Of a stretch of DNA of 64,000 nucleotides, positions 9,500 to 20,091 are shown one piece after another. The DNA lies in NCBI GenBank assembly GCA_033816765.1, contig CM066295.1, forward strand, positions 2,542,001 through 2,606,000. The letters run 5' to 3'. This DNA is from Nothopassalora personata (Eukaryota; Ascomycota; Dothideomycetes; Mycosphaerellales; Mycosphaerellaceae). The notes under the pieces were generated by a model. That model worked only from the letters and a program-made list of their open reading frames with translations. It was not told the origin of the DNA and ran no database searches. Position 1 is the first letter of the stretch. Each line of letters begins with the position of its first letter. The position numbers and the translations under genes are program-made.

Positions 9500-10921
9500 A
9501 TGACAATCACAGGCCAAGTCACAGCGCTCGCGAACTACGCTGGGACGACCTTCGCATGGCCGCCACTGCTCTCCTTCTCGCGCGGCGCCATTCTCGCGAC
9601 CTTGAGGAATATCCAGATTGGATCCTTGACTATCCTCGACTCGGACGGCAGCATAACCATTTGTGGCAACAGAGACCGTGTCTCCAAGCTGGAGGATGAA
9701 CGAACTGTCAACCAGATCCCTCACATCGAGCTTCGCATCACGAACGAACAATTCTGGGTACGACTGGCCATCCTTGCCGACATGGGCTTTGCAGAATCGT
9801 ACATGCTGGGAGAGTTCAGCTGTTCAGATCTTACTGCATTCTTCAGGCTCTTCATCTTGAACAAGCAGCACCTCTCCAATGGCGTTACATTTGCAAGCAA
9901 CGTCCTAGGCAAGGTCACCGCTCTGCTCCGAAAAACCAACACCCTGCAGAACGCACGCCTGAACATCTCAGCGCATTACGACATCAGCAACGACATGTTC
10001 GCGGCTTTCCTGAGTCCAGACATGACATACAGCTGCCCAATCTGGCTACCAACCACAGATGCACAATCAAAACAAGAGACCCTCGAAAGTGCACAATATC
10101 GCAAACTCAATCGCTTCATAAAGAACGCGCGCATAAAGAGTACAGACCACGTACTAGAAATAGGTACAGGCTGGGGCAGCTTCGCCATGCTCGCCGTAGA
10201 AAAGACAGGCTGCAGAGTCACCAGCCTGACTCTCAGCGAAGAGCAGAAGAAACTCGCAGAAGACCGCATCAAAGCCCGAGGCATGCAAAAGAACATCGAG
10301 GTCCTCCTCTGCGACTACCGCAGCCTCCCGGTCCCAGAAGAGTCTGAGAAATACGACAAAGTGGTCTCCATCGAAATGCTCGAAGCCGTAGGGGCAGAAT
10401 ACCTGGAGACCTACTTCAATTGCATCGACCGCCTCCTCAAGTCCGAAGGCGGCATCGCCGTCTTCCAATGCATCACAATCCCCGAATCCCGCTACGCAGT
10501 ATATTCCGGCTCCGACGACTTCATCCGCCGATACATCTTTCCAGGCGGTCACCTCCCAACCGTGACCCAACTCCTCTCTTCCATCCGCGCTGGCTCCTCC
10601 TACCCCAAGCGCGGGATAGAGCCCCGGCTAATCCCTCACACCGTCGAGAATATCGGACCGCATTATGCCAAAACTCTGCGCCTGTGGCGGCAAGATTTCA
10701 TGCAGAAGTTTCAGGCTCAGATAAGGCCGGCGCTGATGCAGGAGTATCTTGAACGAGAGAAGAGGAAAATGACAGAGGATGAGGTGCAGGTGTTTAAGAG
10801 GAAGTGGGAGTATTATTTTGCGTATTGCGAGGCTGGGTTTGCGACTAATACGTTGGGGGATGCGATTATCACGATTGCGAGGGAGGGGGCATTGGAGATC
10901 ATGGAGGGTGTGCCGCTGTGA
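9500..10921 (+). CDS. Cyclopropane-fatty-acyl-phospholipid synthase-like methyltransferase
   Basis: This is a single exon. The Met at 9500 (ACCATG context) gives 473 residues; the frame is open 27 codons further upstream (Met at 9419), which would add an Arg-rich N-terminus. Blocks in order: FWVRLAILADMGFAESYMLG (CFA N-terminal domain), SAHYDISNDMFAAFLSPDMT, TYSCPIW, SAM-binding motif VLEIGTGWGSFA at about residue 221, VTSLTLSEEQ, DKVVSIEMLEAVG, YIFPGGHLP and a C-terminal YFAYCEAGFATNTLGDAII. These match CFA/mycolic-acid-cyclopropane-synthase family proteins, which add a methylene from S-adenosylmethionine across a cis double bond of a phospholipid acyl chain. Fungal members may modify sphingolipid or phospholipid acyl chains; the substrate cannot be told here. 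Confidence 0.88.
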   Translation: MTITGQVTALANYAGTTFAWPPLLSFSRGAILATLRNIQIGSLTILDSDGSITICGNRDRVSKLEDERTVNQIPHIELRITNEQFWVRLAILADMGFAESYMLGEFSCSDLTAFFRLFILNKQHLSNGVTFASNVLGKVTALLRKTNTLQNARLNISAHYDISNDMFAAFLSPDMTYSCPIWLPTTDAQSKQETLESAQYRKLNRFIKNARIKSTDHVLEIGTGWGSFAMLAVEKTGCRVTSLTLSEEQKKLAEDRIKARGMQKNIEVLLCDYRSLPVPEESEKYDKVVSIEMLEAVGAEYLETYFNCIDRLLKSEGGIAVFQCITIPESRYAVYSGSDDFIRRYIFPGGHLPTVTQLLSSIRAGSSYPKRGIEPRLIPHTVENIGPHYAKTLRLWRQDFMQKFQAQIRPALMQEYLEREKRKMTEDEVQVFKRKWEYYFAYCEAGFATNTLGDAIITIAREGALEIMEGVPL

Positions 10922-12185
10922 GGGGAGGCCAGGGAAGAGGATGATGAGGGATGCTTTGGGGAGATGAGTGATGATACCCTTCTTACGGGCAGGGCTGAGA
11001 TGGTGAGATTTTTCGTCTAGACATGCACGAGGCCTTTGTTGGCCGGTTTGGGGCACTTGAGCGAAATAGCGCAGGCGTTACTTTTCCGGGGGCCCTAGAG
11101 ATAGATCTAAGATTTCTTGCACTTGCCACTACCTCCTCATCATCTCCTGCCGCACATCATATTCATGACAACTCTCCCAAAGCCTTCTCCATCCCGATTC
11201 AAACCCCTTCGGAGCAAAAGTCCCAGTAGCCCAATATCCCCCAGCATAGATTTTCCCATAAAAACAGGCCCCATATTCCTGAGCACTGGATTGATCTTGC
11301 CCCGCACACTGTATAATAATCGTCCCCACAGGATTCAGGATTCATCCTCTTACTTATCCTCACCCCCCCCCCCCCCGGGGGGCTCTTCCACTTCGGCAGC
11401 ACTATCCTTCCTCCTCACCCTTGCCTCATCCTCATCCCTCCCTTCTTCCCGCGAAGAAACCACGGTCCACCGCAGCGCTGGAGTCCACCACATCGATCGA
11501 ATATCTCAGCTCTCGTCCACTCCGTAGACGGCACCGACATGGTTACGAGGCAAAATCCCCGGTCCTTTCGAGGGCGGAAGGTGTTCTTTTTTTGGTGTTG
11601 ACAGAAGGGTAGGATTTTTTTTGCGCTTCTGTTAGAGGTCTTGGACTGATTTGACGGGTGGGTCGACAGCCTGGGGATTAGGAGGTTCTGGATGGAAGGG
11701 AGGGGGTCGTTTCAATTCGCGTAGAGAGGCGTCGTCGCGCTAGGGAGTGCACTTCAACAGAAACGTCGAATTTCTGATTTCTGGTGCGAAGAGGTGAAGG
11801 GTGGTTGGTCTTTTTGGCGTGAAGATTCCTGGGGCATGAATTTCAAGACGATTATCAAGCTAAGCTAGCTTGTACACGAGATCGGCGTTAGCAAGACGCT
11901 CTGACAAGACGATTTGGCGAATGGCGCCTGCGAGACTTGCCGTGTTCCATGCTCTACGGGGATATCGACCATGACCCTTCATTTCAGGTCGTACTAAGGG
12001 AATGCGAGGGAATGCGAGAGACAATGTTCCAACGCCGACCAGGAACAGCCTGGCCACTGACCGCGCTGGCAGAATCGATGCATAAACGTTATGGCAGCAG
12101 CGAGCTACATTTCCGTGCTGCTGTGTGAAAATCTGGCTCAGCAACAGCTTCAACATCAGAAGAGTCGCGCTAATCACCTCCAGAT
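10922..12185. other. Intergenic with a C14/G6 homopolymer junction
   Basis: A run of 14 C followed by 6 G lies at 11363-11382. On the minus strand a 66-codon open frame (11329-11129) has a CAGQDQSSAQEYGACF block that looks protein-like and faintly recalls small twin-cysteine mitochondrial assembly proteins, but no second cysteine pair of the right spacing follows. I do not call a gene. The rest (11620-12185) shows nothing recognisable. Confidence 0.35.
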
Positions 12186-13304
12186 CTACTTTCGCTTCGT
12201 GCGCTTCTTCTTCTTGGACTTCTTCTTTCGTGCTGCGCCTGCACCTGGCGCATCACCAGTCACAGACTCGTCCATTGCATCCTCATCCTCTCCATCCAAC
12301 AAATCGAGGTCATCCTCGTCATCATCCTCCTCGATTTCACTATCATCCTCCGGACTCGGCGACTTCGCCTTCGCACCCGCTTTGGCCAATGGCCTCTTCT
12401 GCCCGAAATGCCTCCTGTTCTCCGCCTCAAAGCCGGCTTTCTCCTTCTTGAACAACATCATCGCAGCCCTAGCATCCTCGATAGAACTATGCTCTCCAGT
12501 CTGTATCTCAATTCCCAGCTCCGACTTTGCCAAGTTCCTCAGGGCAGGTGGCTTCCCTTTGCTCTCGATCCTGTACTGCGGATGTCTTGCCGTGTCCCTC
12601 AAATCTCTCTCCGGATGGCTCAGCATCAATGTTTGCAAATCATTCTTCAACGCATGCCCAACCAGAATCCTCCCGTCCAGCAGCTTGCTCACTTCTCTCT
12701 GCACTTCGGCGAAGGGTCGAGCGTAGCCTGCTCGCACGTGATGTGGTTTGATGCCTGAGACGTGGGTTCGGTAGTCTTCGACGCGAATGCCGGGCGGAGG
12801 CTGGACGTAGGAGTCGTAGATTTGTTCGTTGTGGAAGTTGACCAGCGAGGCTCGTGCGAGAACGTTGTCTGTGTGTGGTGGTGGACCACTGCCGACCATT
12901 TCGCAGTCGAGCGCGACGTATTTGCCGATCTTGTGGGTCTTGTGTAGGCCGCCGTTCACATCGTCCGAGGATCGCCGTATGCCGTCGCTGCTGGCTCGAG
13001 GTCTGTATGCTGCTGCCACTGCTGAAGGGTCGATGTCGTGTTCGTCGATCAATTTGCTCTCCTTGGTGATGGCATTCCCTGACGACGCTGTTGACAAGTA
13101 TCCACCCATCTTCCGCTTCCTTCCCAGCTTTTCTGAGTTTGACGAGCCGGGGAACTTGGTCTTCTTGAACGGATGTGTTGTCGACGGTGCTGGTCTCTTG
13201 CGCTTCACGGCATTGCTGGGCGATTCCTGCTTCTTTTCTGTGTGTAGCTTCTTCTGCAGTTCCTTCCAGTTGCTCGACAGCGATGTCAGATCCGGGCCAG
13301 CCAT
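12186..13304 (-). CDS. REX4: RNA exonuclease 4 (REX4), DEDDh 3'-5' exonuclease
   Basis: A single exon. I prefer the Met at 13304 (MAGPDLTSLSSNWKELQKKL), typical of REX4 starts and giving 372 residues; an in-frame Met 14 codons upstream (13346) is possible. The exonuclease domain spans roughly residues 125-285: exo I YVALDCEMVG (Asp and Glu), NVLARASLVNF, SGIKPHHV, exo II LVGHALKNDLQTL, and exo III GEHSSIEDARAAMMLF (His and Asp). All DEDDh catalytic residues are present. The N-terminus is Lys-rich with a probable nuclear/nucleolar signal (KRKRPAP), and the C-terminus is an acidic run followed by a Lys-rich tail. Family members process pre-rRNA (ITS1). The gene is divergent from ESA1, separated by a short shared promoter. 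Confidence 0.92.
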   Translation of the reverse strand: MAGPDLTSLSSNWKELQKKLHTEKKQESPSNAVKRKRPAPSTTHPFKKTKFPGSSNSEKLGRKRKMGGYLSTASSGNAITKESKLIDEHDIDPSAVAAAYRPRASSDGIRRSSDDVNGGLHKTHKIGKYVALDCEMVGSGPPPHTDNVLARASLVNFHNEQIYDSYVQPPPGIRVEDYRTHVSGIKPHHVRAGYARPFAEVQREVSKLLDGRILVGHALKNDLQTLMLSHPERDLRDTARHPQYRIESKGKPPALRNLAKSELGIEIQTGEHSSIEDARAAMMLFKKEKAGFEAENRRHFGQKRPLAKAGAKAKSPSPEDDSEIEEDDDEDDLDLLDGEDEDAMDESVTGDAPGAGAARKKKSKKKKRTKRK

Positions 13305-13543
13305 TTCACCAGAATTTCGACATGGTCGCTGTTGTGTCTCGGCCATCTTCCATCTTCACCAGACTGGAAAGTTTTGGGCGACATCTCCAGCGCGGAATGA
13401 CGGCCGCGTCAGATCCACACGGGCGCACGCAATTCAGGCTCGCGACAACGACAAAGACCACGACATGACTTGTCATTGCCACAGTGGCAAAGTCATCGCG
13501 GGAAATCACACAGACTGACGGCACAATATCACACCCACCCACT
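13305..13543. promoter_or_regulatory. Shared divergent promoter of REX4 and ESA1
   Basis: The 239 bp between the chosen start codons of the two divergent genes must hold both promoters and 5' UTRs. No specific motif is claimed. Confidence 0.5.
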
Positions 13544-15091
13544 ATGGCGCCCGACGTAAAGTCTGGAGGCGCTGGCGACGACCCCAAAGCCGAGCGAGGA
13601 ATGGCCACACTCGCGACGCTGAGGATAGGCACCAAAGCCATGGTGGAGAAAGACGGCGAGAAACGCCAGGCCGAGATTCTGTCCATGCAAACCAGGAAGG
13701 GACGTCCAACTTTCTACGTGCATTACACCGAGTTCAACAAGCGTCTCGATGAATGGGTATCTGCAGAGCGCCTCGATCTCTCCCAAGAAGTCGAATGGCC
13801 CGCTCCTGAGAAGCCGGACAAGAAAGACAACAAGAAGACCCAATCCAAGAATCACCAAGTCTCCAAGACAGACTCCAAACATATCAAGACCGGCCAGAAG
13901 CGACCTCGTAGCGGCACTGCGACGAGAGAGGGCTCCGCCTTGCCTGACCTAGGGTCTACAATAGGTCGACAGCCATCAATATCAGGAGGCAAAGAAAATC
14001 TTGATCCGTCGACGACCGTCATCGCCACAGAAGATCTCGATGGCACGCCTCAAGCCGACGATGATTCCAATGTCGATCTCGTCGACGTGCAAGAAGCCGC
14101 CATCGCTGCCAAAGCAGGATCGGAAAATGTCCCCTACTCGCGCCAAGAAGAGATCGAGAAGCTTCGCACGGGAGGCAGCATGACCCAGAACCAAACAGAA
14201 GTCAGCCGCGTCCGCAATCTCGAAAAGATCCAGATGGGCGATAGCATCATCGAGCCCTGGTACTTCTCACCCTATCCAGCAGAATTCAGCGATGTCGATA
14301 TGGTCTTCATCTGCGAGTTCTGCCTGTGCTACTACGGGAGCAACCTGCAATTCACACGGCATAGGAACAAGTGCCAGCTACGCCACCCACCCGGCAATGA
14401 GGTCTATCGCGATGATAATGTCTCGTTCTTTGAAATCGATGGCCGGCGACAACGAACGTGGTGCCGTAACCTCTGTTTGCTGTCAAAGTTGTTCCTGGAC
14501 CACAAGACATTGTACTACGACGTCGACCCGTTCATGTTCTACTGCATGACCGCCCGCTCCGAACACGGTCACCATCTGGTGGGCTACTTCTCGAAGGAGA
14601 AAGATAGTGCAGAGGGCTACAATCTCGCCTGCATACTCACCCTTCCTCAATACCAACGCAAAGGCTACGGTGCCCTGTTAATCCAGTTCTCCTACGAACT
14701 CTCCAAGATCGAAGGGAAGCTCGGCTCACCCGAGAAACCGCTCTCGGACTTGGGTCTCCTTGGCTACCGAGCTTACTGGCAGGAAGTTGTCATCGACCTC
14801 CTTTTGGAACGTGAGGAAGAACATCCTGGCTCGGCGGCTACTATCTCAGTTGAGGATATTGGAAGCACATTGGCCATGACTACCAATGATGTCCTCCATA
14901 CGCTTAGTCTGCTCAATCTTTTGAGATACAGCAACAAGAACCATGTGCTTGTCTTGACGGATGCGGTGCTGCAGGCGCAGGAGAAGAGGAAGGAGAAGGA
15001 GCGTGTCAAGGGCAAACGGATCATTGAGCCGGAGAAGCTGATTTGGAAGCCACCTGTCTTTGCGGCTAGTGCGAGGACGTGGAATTGGTAG
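13544..15091 (+). CDS. ESA1: MYST-family histone acetyltransferase ESA1 (NuA4 catalytic subunit)
   Basis: A single exon. The Met at 13544 ([11 protein letters not shown], 515 residues) is preferred over the upstream in-frame Met at 13484. The N-terminal Tudor/chromo-barrel domain (about residues 30-85) has [16 protein letters not shown]. After a low-complexity linker comes the MYST domain (about 225-500): a C2HC zinc finger ([21 protein letters not shown]), [20 protein letters not shown], the acetyl-CoA loop [14 protein letters not shown] with the preceding catalytic-region Cys (ACILTL), and the catalytic Glu in [11 protein letters not shown]. The C-terminus ([11 protein letters not shown]) is the standard Esa1 end. 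The enzyme acetylates histones H4 and H2A in the NuA4 complex. It is essential in yeast. Confidence 0.95.
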   Translation: MAPDVKSGGAGDDPKAERGMATLATLRIGTKAMVEKDGEKRQAEILSMQTRKGRPTFYVHYTEFNKRLDEWVSAERLDLSQEVEWPAPEKPDKKDNKKTQSKNHQVSKTDSKHIKTGQKRPRSGTATREGSALPDLGSTIGRQPSISGGKENLDPSTTVIATEDLDGTPQADDDSNVDLVDVQEAAIAAKAGSENVPYSRQEEIEKLRTGGSMTQNQTEVSRVRNLEKIQMGDSIIEPWYFSPYPAEFSDVDMVFICEFCLCYYGSNLQFTRHRNKCQLRHPPGNEVYRDDNVSFFEIDGRRQRTWCRNLCLLSKLFLDHKTLYYDVDPFMFYCMTARSEHGHHLVGYFSKEKDSAEGYNLACILTLPQYQRKGYGALLIQFSYELSKIEGKLGSPEKPLSDLGLLGYRAYWQEVVIDLLLEREEEHPGSAATISVEDIGSTLAMTTNDVLHTLSLLNLLRYSNKNHVLVLTDAVLQAQEKRKEKERVKGKRIIEPEKLIWKPPVFAASARTWNW

Positions 15092-15798
15092 TGGGGGGGG
15101 GCGCTGCTTCAGCAGTAGAAGCAGCATGTCATGACTTCGAGGACCAGAGAATGCTTGTTTTCTTGTTTGGCGTTTGGAAGATCTAGGTAGATATCCCATA
15201 TGTGTTCAAGAAGAATTTCACTCCTTTCTCATACCTTCCCTACTAGAGCATGCCCCTGCTCGTGTCGAGATACTGAGGGACTTTTAGACCTCCGGTCGCA
15301 AGACCTGCTGCAAGTGGTTCGCATTGTTAAGTTCGAGCATTAGTTCCGTCTCCTTCAGACTCGACGCATTTGCGTATCCCGGCATCATAATCGCCTCATC
15401 ATCAACGAAGTAGTGCAGACTCTTGCCAGCAAGTTTCCACAAACCTCTCCAACGTCTCTGCAGCGTTGTTCTCACCAGAATTGTGGAGTGTGAGTAGGAG
15501 TGCTGCGGACGGAATGCTGAAGATCTGGCTCGACTACGGGCAGCCCCCAATCTGACTAATCAGTTGAATCCCTTTAAATGGGAATACCCAACTACTGCGA
15601 GGTCCTTCCTCCCTCCCGGGGGTCCCTCTCTACCGTGGGCCCCTCCCAAGCTTGCTGCGGCTACAGGAAAGATAGATGCTGTTAGCCCTGCCGGGCAGGC
15701 AAGCGCATTTTGGAGTCTTAGGGGGCTAGTCAAAATTTGATTGATGACTAAGATTGGGGGCTGTCCGCATTCAACAATGGGGGCTGCCCATACATAGC
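15092..15798. other. Region between ESA1 and the repeat block
   Basis: A minus-strand open frame (15550-15284, 88 codons) has a protein-like part, AGKSLHYFVDDEAIMMPGYA, that I cannot place. It may be the remnant of a gene displaced or cut by the transposon insertions. The stretch 15700-15798 has two GGGGGCTG-type repeats and nothing else recognisable. Confidence 0.35.
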
Positions 15799-15803
15799 CT
15801 CTC

Positions 15804-16052
15804 TGTGAAACTAGTGGAGATGGAAGTTTGGAACTAGGGTATTAAGTCTGGAAATCAGGGTATGAAAAACCATGTTTATTACAAGTAGTGGCACCCTTAA
15901 GATGCTTATATAAGTCTTCTTTTGATAAGAGGCCCTTAATCCCTATAATTTAGGTGCCTAATCTTATTTCCTAAGAACAAGTAATTACTACACTTAATTA
16001 GGTTATGTTACCCTTAAAACCTGCTACCCATGCATCATCCTAGCGCTTTACA
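15804..16052 (-). repeat. Left (3') LTR of the Copia element
   Basis: It begins TGTGAAAC and ends CTTTACA. It aligns end to end with 31524-31772 with 20 differences, all transitions. Up to 15890 it keeps the unmutated CpA/TpG state; from 15902 on it carries the mutated state. Confidence 0.92.
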
Positions 16053-18343
16053 CACCCCCTTACTCTACATAGGAACTAAGTAGAGTGATCTTGGCGCTAA
16101 GGACCTTTATATCCTTTATAACCTTGTTTATGTTATCCTTAACTTTATAGATAAGGTCTTCGATAACTCCCTCCTAACTAGTAATAGTACCCTTTATCTT
16201 CTTTTTCGGGGTTTCCTCTTTATTAGTTTCTTCGTCTTAGGGTGCCTCTCTCTTCTTAGAGGCTATTCCCTTCTTTAGAGTAGACTTAATTATGCTCTAT
16301 TAAATACCCTAAAGCAGCTTAGTAAGGTTATTAATGTTGTAGGTAGGTACATAATCCTCATTTCCTAGAGTGGTACTCTTATACTAATCTAGGGACTGCT
16401 TATTAATTTCCACCCTAGAATCGTAACTAAGGTCGCTACGGATGCCTAAGCATTGCTTAATAAGTCTAAGGATAGGCTTAAAGGCCTTATTTTTCTCTCT
16501 AAGGTTAAATTTAGGGAGGCGAGGTTTTCGTCCTTTAGCGAGGGTACTAAGTGACCTATAGACGTAGTTTTAGAGTTAGCTCTTCTACTTAGAGTCCTTA
16601 TACGCCTCATTCTAAGCCTTTTGCTTCTCCTCTAATACCTCTTTTAAAGGGGTCTTCTTTACCCCGTACTTCTTTCTTAGGCTACTATACGGCTTAGTAT
16701 CGGACTCGTAGCCTATCTCCTAGCTCGCCTTAAGGAGTCGTTAGAATTCTTTAATAGACATAGAGAACTTGTTTCTAGAGTTTAAGGGTTCTTCTTTAGG
16801 TGTAGTTAGTGGAGGTAGCGCGTTCTTAGGCTCGACTAGACCTAAATTAAGTAGTATAGGTGTCTTAACTTCTAAAATGGGCTCTATTTTAAGGGTTCTA
16901 ATGCTTATGTTCTAGTGTTCTAGAATGTAGTCGTACCCTAGTATAGTAGTTAAAGGGTAACTAACTAAGCTAAGGGGCTACCTAGTAAGAAGATTAACGG
17001 CGGTGCGAAGTGGATTGTAAAAGAGAGGGTTACTAGAAGGATTAAGAAATTAGATATAGGCTATATTCGCGCTAAGCATGTAAGGTTATTACGTTATAAG
17101 TGCGTGTAACCGTTAGGTAAGCTTTGCTACGAGTTGTAGGCCTTATATCATTCTTAGAAGTCCTTTAGTCCTCTCTAGTTATAAAGGTAGGGTGTCCTTA
17201 GCCCCTAGCTAAATGAATTGCGAGTGTTCATTTTAGAAGTGAAGTGAAGATAGCACCCCCTAGCTATTAAAGCGAGGGTATACCTGTTTACTAATCTCCC
17301 AAATTAAGGTAATTAACAAACCGCTAGTGCTGTTAAGGAGTTAGGACCTTAGTTAGACCGTCCGCGGCTATCTCCTATGTCCTTATCTAGCTAATTTCAA
17401 GACGTCCTACTTAGTACTGTTCCCTAAGCTAGCATTGTTAGACGTCTACATGCCTTATCTTAGTATCAATTCTACTATTTAGGGTCTTAACAATCCTTAT
17501 AGTCTACTGGTTATTATAGTATAGCAGTATCCGATTCTCCAATTTAAGGGTAACTGCACTAAAAAGCCTATCCCACTATAGGACCTCTAAGGCGGCGTGA
17601 CTAAGGGTATATAGCTCTAATTCAGTGCTTGATTTCGTAACTATTCCCTACTTAACTGCTCTCTAGTCGATAATCCCCTTAAAAAGGAAAAAGACAAAGG
17701 CCTTACTTAATCTACGAGTTTCCTTATCGTCGGCAAATAAGGCATCTAAGGCCCTATAGAATTCTAGTAGCGTTGAGTCCGAGGGTTTAGGTAGGCCGTA
17801 GTACTTAATCGAATAATCCGTAGTGTAGAGAAGGTATTGAATTAAGTGTCTTACTGCCCTAAGAGCCTCCTTTGTAGGGTTAGTTAGGTGCTAAGAAAGA
17901 AGAGAAACTAAAAAGAATATATTAGGGCGCGTTTCCACTACTACGAAGTTCACCGATCCTACTTAGGACCTGTAAACGTTAATCTCTTCCGTAGTGGCCT
18001 AAAGTTCATCTCTAAGGCCGACATATCCCCCTAGTAGGGGAGTTTCAATCCTCTTCTCCGGTCTTAAGATACCGTAGCGATAACTAATCTTCTCGATATA
18101 GGCCTTCTAGTTAAGTTTAAGGATCCGCTATTAACGATTGCGAGTAATGTGAATCCCGTAGAACTATTTAATAGGTCCTATTACCTTTATCTTATATTTG
18201 TTAGTTAGTCCTTAAACAAGCTCCTTAGCTCTTAATTCGGATTTTGAGGGCTAAGTAAAGCAAATATTATCTACATAGAAGAAAACTAGGACTGAAAATT
18301 CCCTATTAATAAAGAGACAGTCCGTAACTTTAGATAGGCCGAG

Positions 18344-18540
18344 TGTAAGGGGCAGCCCAGTGGCTAACCCCTACATGTGGCCTTGCATGTGACATGCGGT
18401 CGCGACCGGCTGCCAAGCCGCACGTGACACGCATGAGTACACCTTGCGACGCGCGATGCGTCTTGAACAAAAGGCAAGAATTAGTTCATCTACGACTGGC
18501 AGGTCGTGGGCGTGCTATACATTGCGACATCCCCTTAACA
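18344..18540 (-). mobile_element. Solo LTR, not RIP-mutated, inserted in the Copia RT region
   Basis: A 197-bp segment rich in CpA and TpG sits in the depleted Copia sequence. It starts TGTAAGGGG, ends CCCCTTAACA, and is flanked by the 5-bp duplication CCGAG (18339-18343 and 18541-18545). Both ends have the TG...CA form of LTRs, and on the minus strand it begins TGTTAAGGGGATGTCGCAAT. No internal sequence remains, so it is a solo LTR or a very short LTR-like element. The strand is a guess. Confidence 0.7.
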
Positions 18541-19025
18541 CCGAGGTCGTTAAGGGTGTTTTTAAGCTCTAAATACTATAGTAGAGGGGACTCCTTAAAT
18601 CCGTAAAGGGCTTTATAGCACCTTAGAAGTTTTCCTTCCTTCTTAAATCCTTTAGGGGTATACATATATACTAGCGATAGCATAGGGGCATTAAGAAACG
18701 CGTTTACGGCGTCTATCTACAGTGTCTTAAGGTTAAAATAGGCTACTAGGGCTATTATATACCTAAAGAGTCTTATATAAAGGGTTGCTACGTAGGTTTC
18801 TCCTATAGCGTCCTTTTAATCGCCTCGAGCGCACACTCGAGCCTTGCATTTTAGGAGTTCTGCGTTTTAGTTAAGCTTGTATTTCTATACCTAAGTCATT
18901 AACGTTATCGGGTGTCCTACTACTTCGACCTTATTATACTAAGACAGGGTGTTTGTCGTGAATTGCTTCTTAAATTCTTTAACACTTACTACCCTAAATG
19001 CTTCCCTATAAGGGTATGTGTTAAG

Positions 19026-19355
19026 TGTTAGGAACCGCTGTACGTTATCACAACTCGGGCTTGGATCTTTGCAGGGATGTCTCAATCAGTTATGAAGGTA
19101 GTGGTTCCAAACAGTATATGGTGTATACTTAAAATGAGTTGAGCACGAGGCTCCTATCTATACTCGTAAAGAAGCGTCGTCTATATAGTGCCATGTCTTG
19201 GCGTGACTGATCAGTCGGATCAGTTGATCTGTCCTGCTCTCTCTGCTCTGTTACAGAGCACGCAGATCGGAGAGAGCACTCTGCATATCGGATCCTTCCA
19301 CTAGTGTGTAGGCATCGATTGGTTGGCTGGAGCTTCTCCGGATCGATCCGTAACA
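19026..19355 (-). repeat. Left LTR of the 2.4-kb element
   Basis: 330 bp, TGTTAGG...CCGTAACA. It is identical to the right LTR apart from one T/C difference near 19270. Confidence 0.95.
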
Positions 19356-19398
19356 CCATCCCCCCTTTAGCCTAGCTTCGTCCCGAAGCTCTTACATA

Positions 19399-19986
19399 AT
19401 GAATGTGTCCCTAATTCATGTTTCGTCAACGATGTCGTCCTCTCGCAAACCATCCTCCAAGATCAGTTCATCCGTCCGTCGAACCCGCCTTGCTGACAAG
19501 ATCGAGTCACTTGGGGTCGTCATGGTCCAAAAATGCAGTCGCTGCGTCGCAAAGGATATCGCCTGCCGCGTGCATATCTCATCTGGAAAGTGTGGTGCTT
19601 GTGTTCGTTCAAACCACAAGGGTTGCGACATTGTTGTGTCGGAAGGCGACTGGTCCCGCCTGCGAAAACAGCGCGCCATTCTAGAGGAGAAAATGTCGTT
19701 GCATCTGCGCAGAATGCGCGAGTTGCGGGCGACACTCCAGCGCCTCCAAGAGGAAGAAGCTGCCGCGTGGGAAAAGAAGTCCCGCCTTCAGAAGGAGATG
19801 GATCTGCTCGAGAGCCGTGAGGCCGAAGCGTTGTCCGTCGAGAAGTCCCTTCTCGAGGAGCAAGAGTCGGCAGAGCCTGGTCGTGCTCCCGCATCACCGG
19901 TTCCCATCCTTCCTTGGTCGTCCCTCGAGGAAGTGCCGGATACCTTCTGGTCTGATCTCTGTTTCGATCCAGAAGCCGTATCGTAA
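19399..19986 (+). CDS. Antisense-strand ORF of the LTR element: Cys-cluster plus coiled-coil protein
   Basis: 195 residues; the Met at residue 12 (MSSSRKPSSK) is a likely alternative start. Residues 40-80 hold a regular cysteine set, KCSRCVAKDIACRVHISSGK then CGACVRSNHKGCDI, i.e. two C-X2-C pairs each followed by a single Cys, resembling but not equal to a fungal Zn2Cys6 cluster. Residues about 85-160 are a strongly charged heptad-like coiled coil (RRMRELRATLQRLQEEEAAA). The reading direction is opposite to gag. The same ORF, RIP-broken, occurs at the same place in the Gypsy element at 57142-58475, so it is a conserved part of this retroelement family and not host DNA. Similar proteins are abundant and uncharacterised in fungal genomes (from memory). 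A DNA/RNA-binding or regulatory role is only inference. Confidence 0.8.
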   Translation: MNVSLIHVSSTMSSSRKPSSKISSSVRRTRLADKIESLGVVMVQKCSRCVAKDIACRVHISSGKCGACVRSNHKGCDIVVSEGDWSRLRKQRAILEEKMSLHLRRMRELRATLQRLQEEEAAAWEKKSRLQKEMDLLESREAEALSVEKSLLEEQESAEPGRAPASPVPILPWSSLEEVPDTFWSDLCFDPEAVS

Positions 19987-20091
19987 GTTGTTGTCCCGTA
20001 GCCTGTTCCGTGTCGTCGTGTTGACTTCTGTGTCCTAGGTCATCAAATCAAGAAGCCGCTGTTTGATGCCTTTATCGTCAGGTCGTTTCTG

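Noticed and set aside
9160..9699. 179-codon frame upstream of the CFA-synthase-like gene
   Set aside because: No domain; it overlaps the true coding region in another frame.
12091..12726. Plus-strand Ser-rich frame
   Set aside because: It is the antisense shadow of the acidic and catalytic parts of REX4.
12829..13518. 229-codon plus-strand frame
   Set aside because: It is antisense to REX4 and runs into the shared promoter; no recognisable domain.
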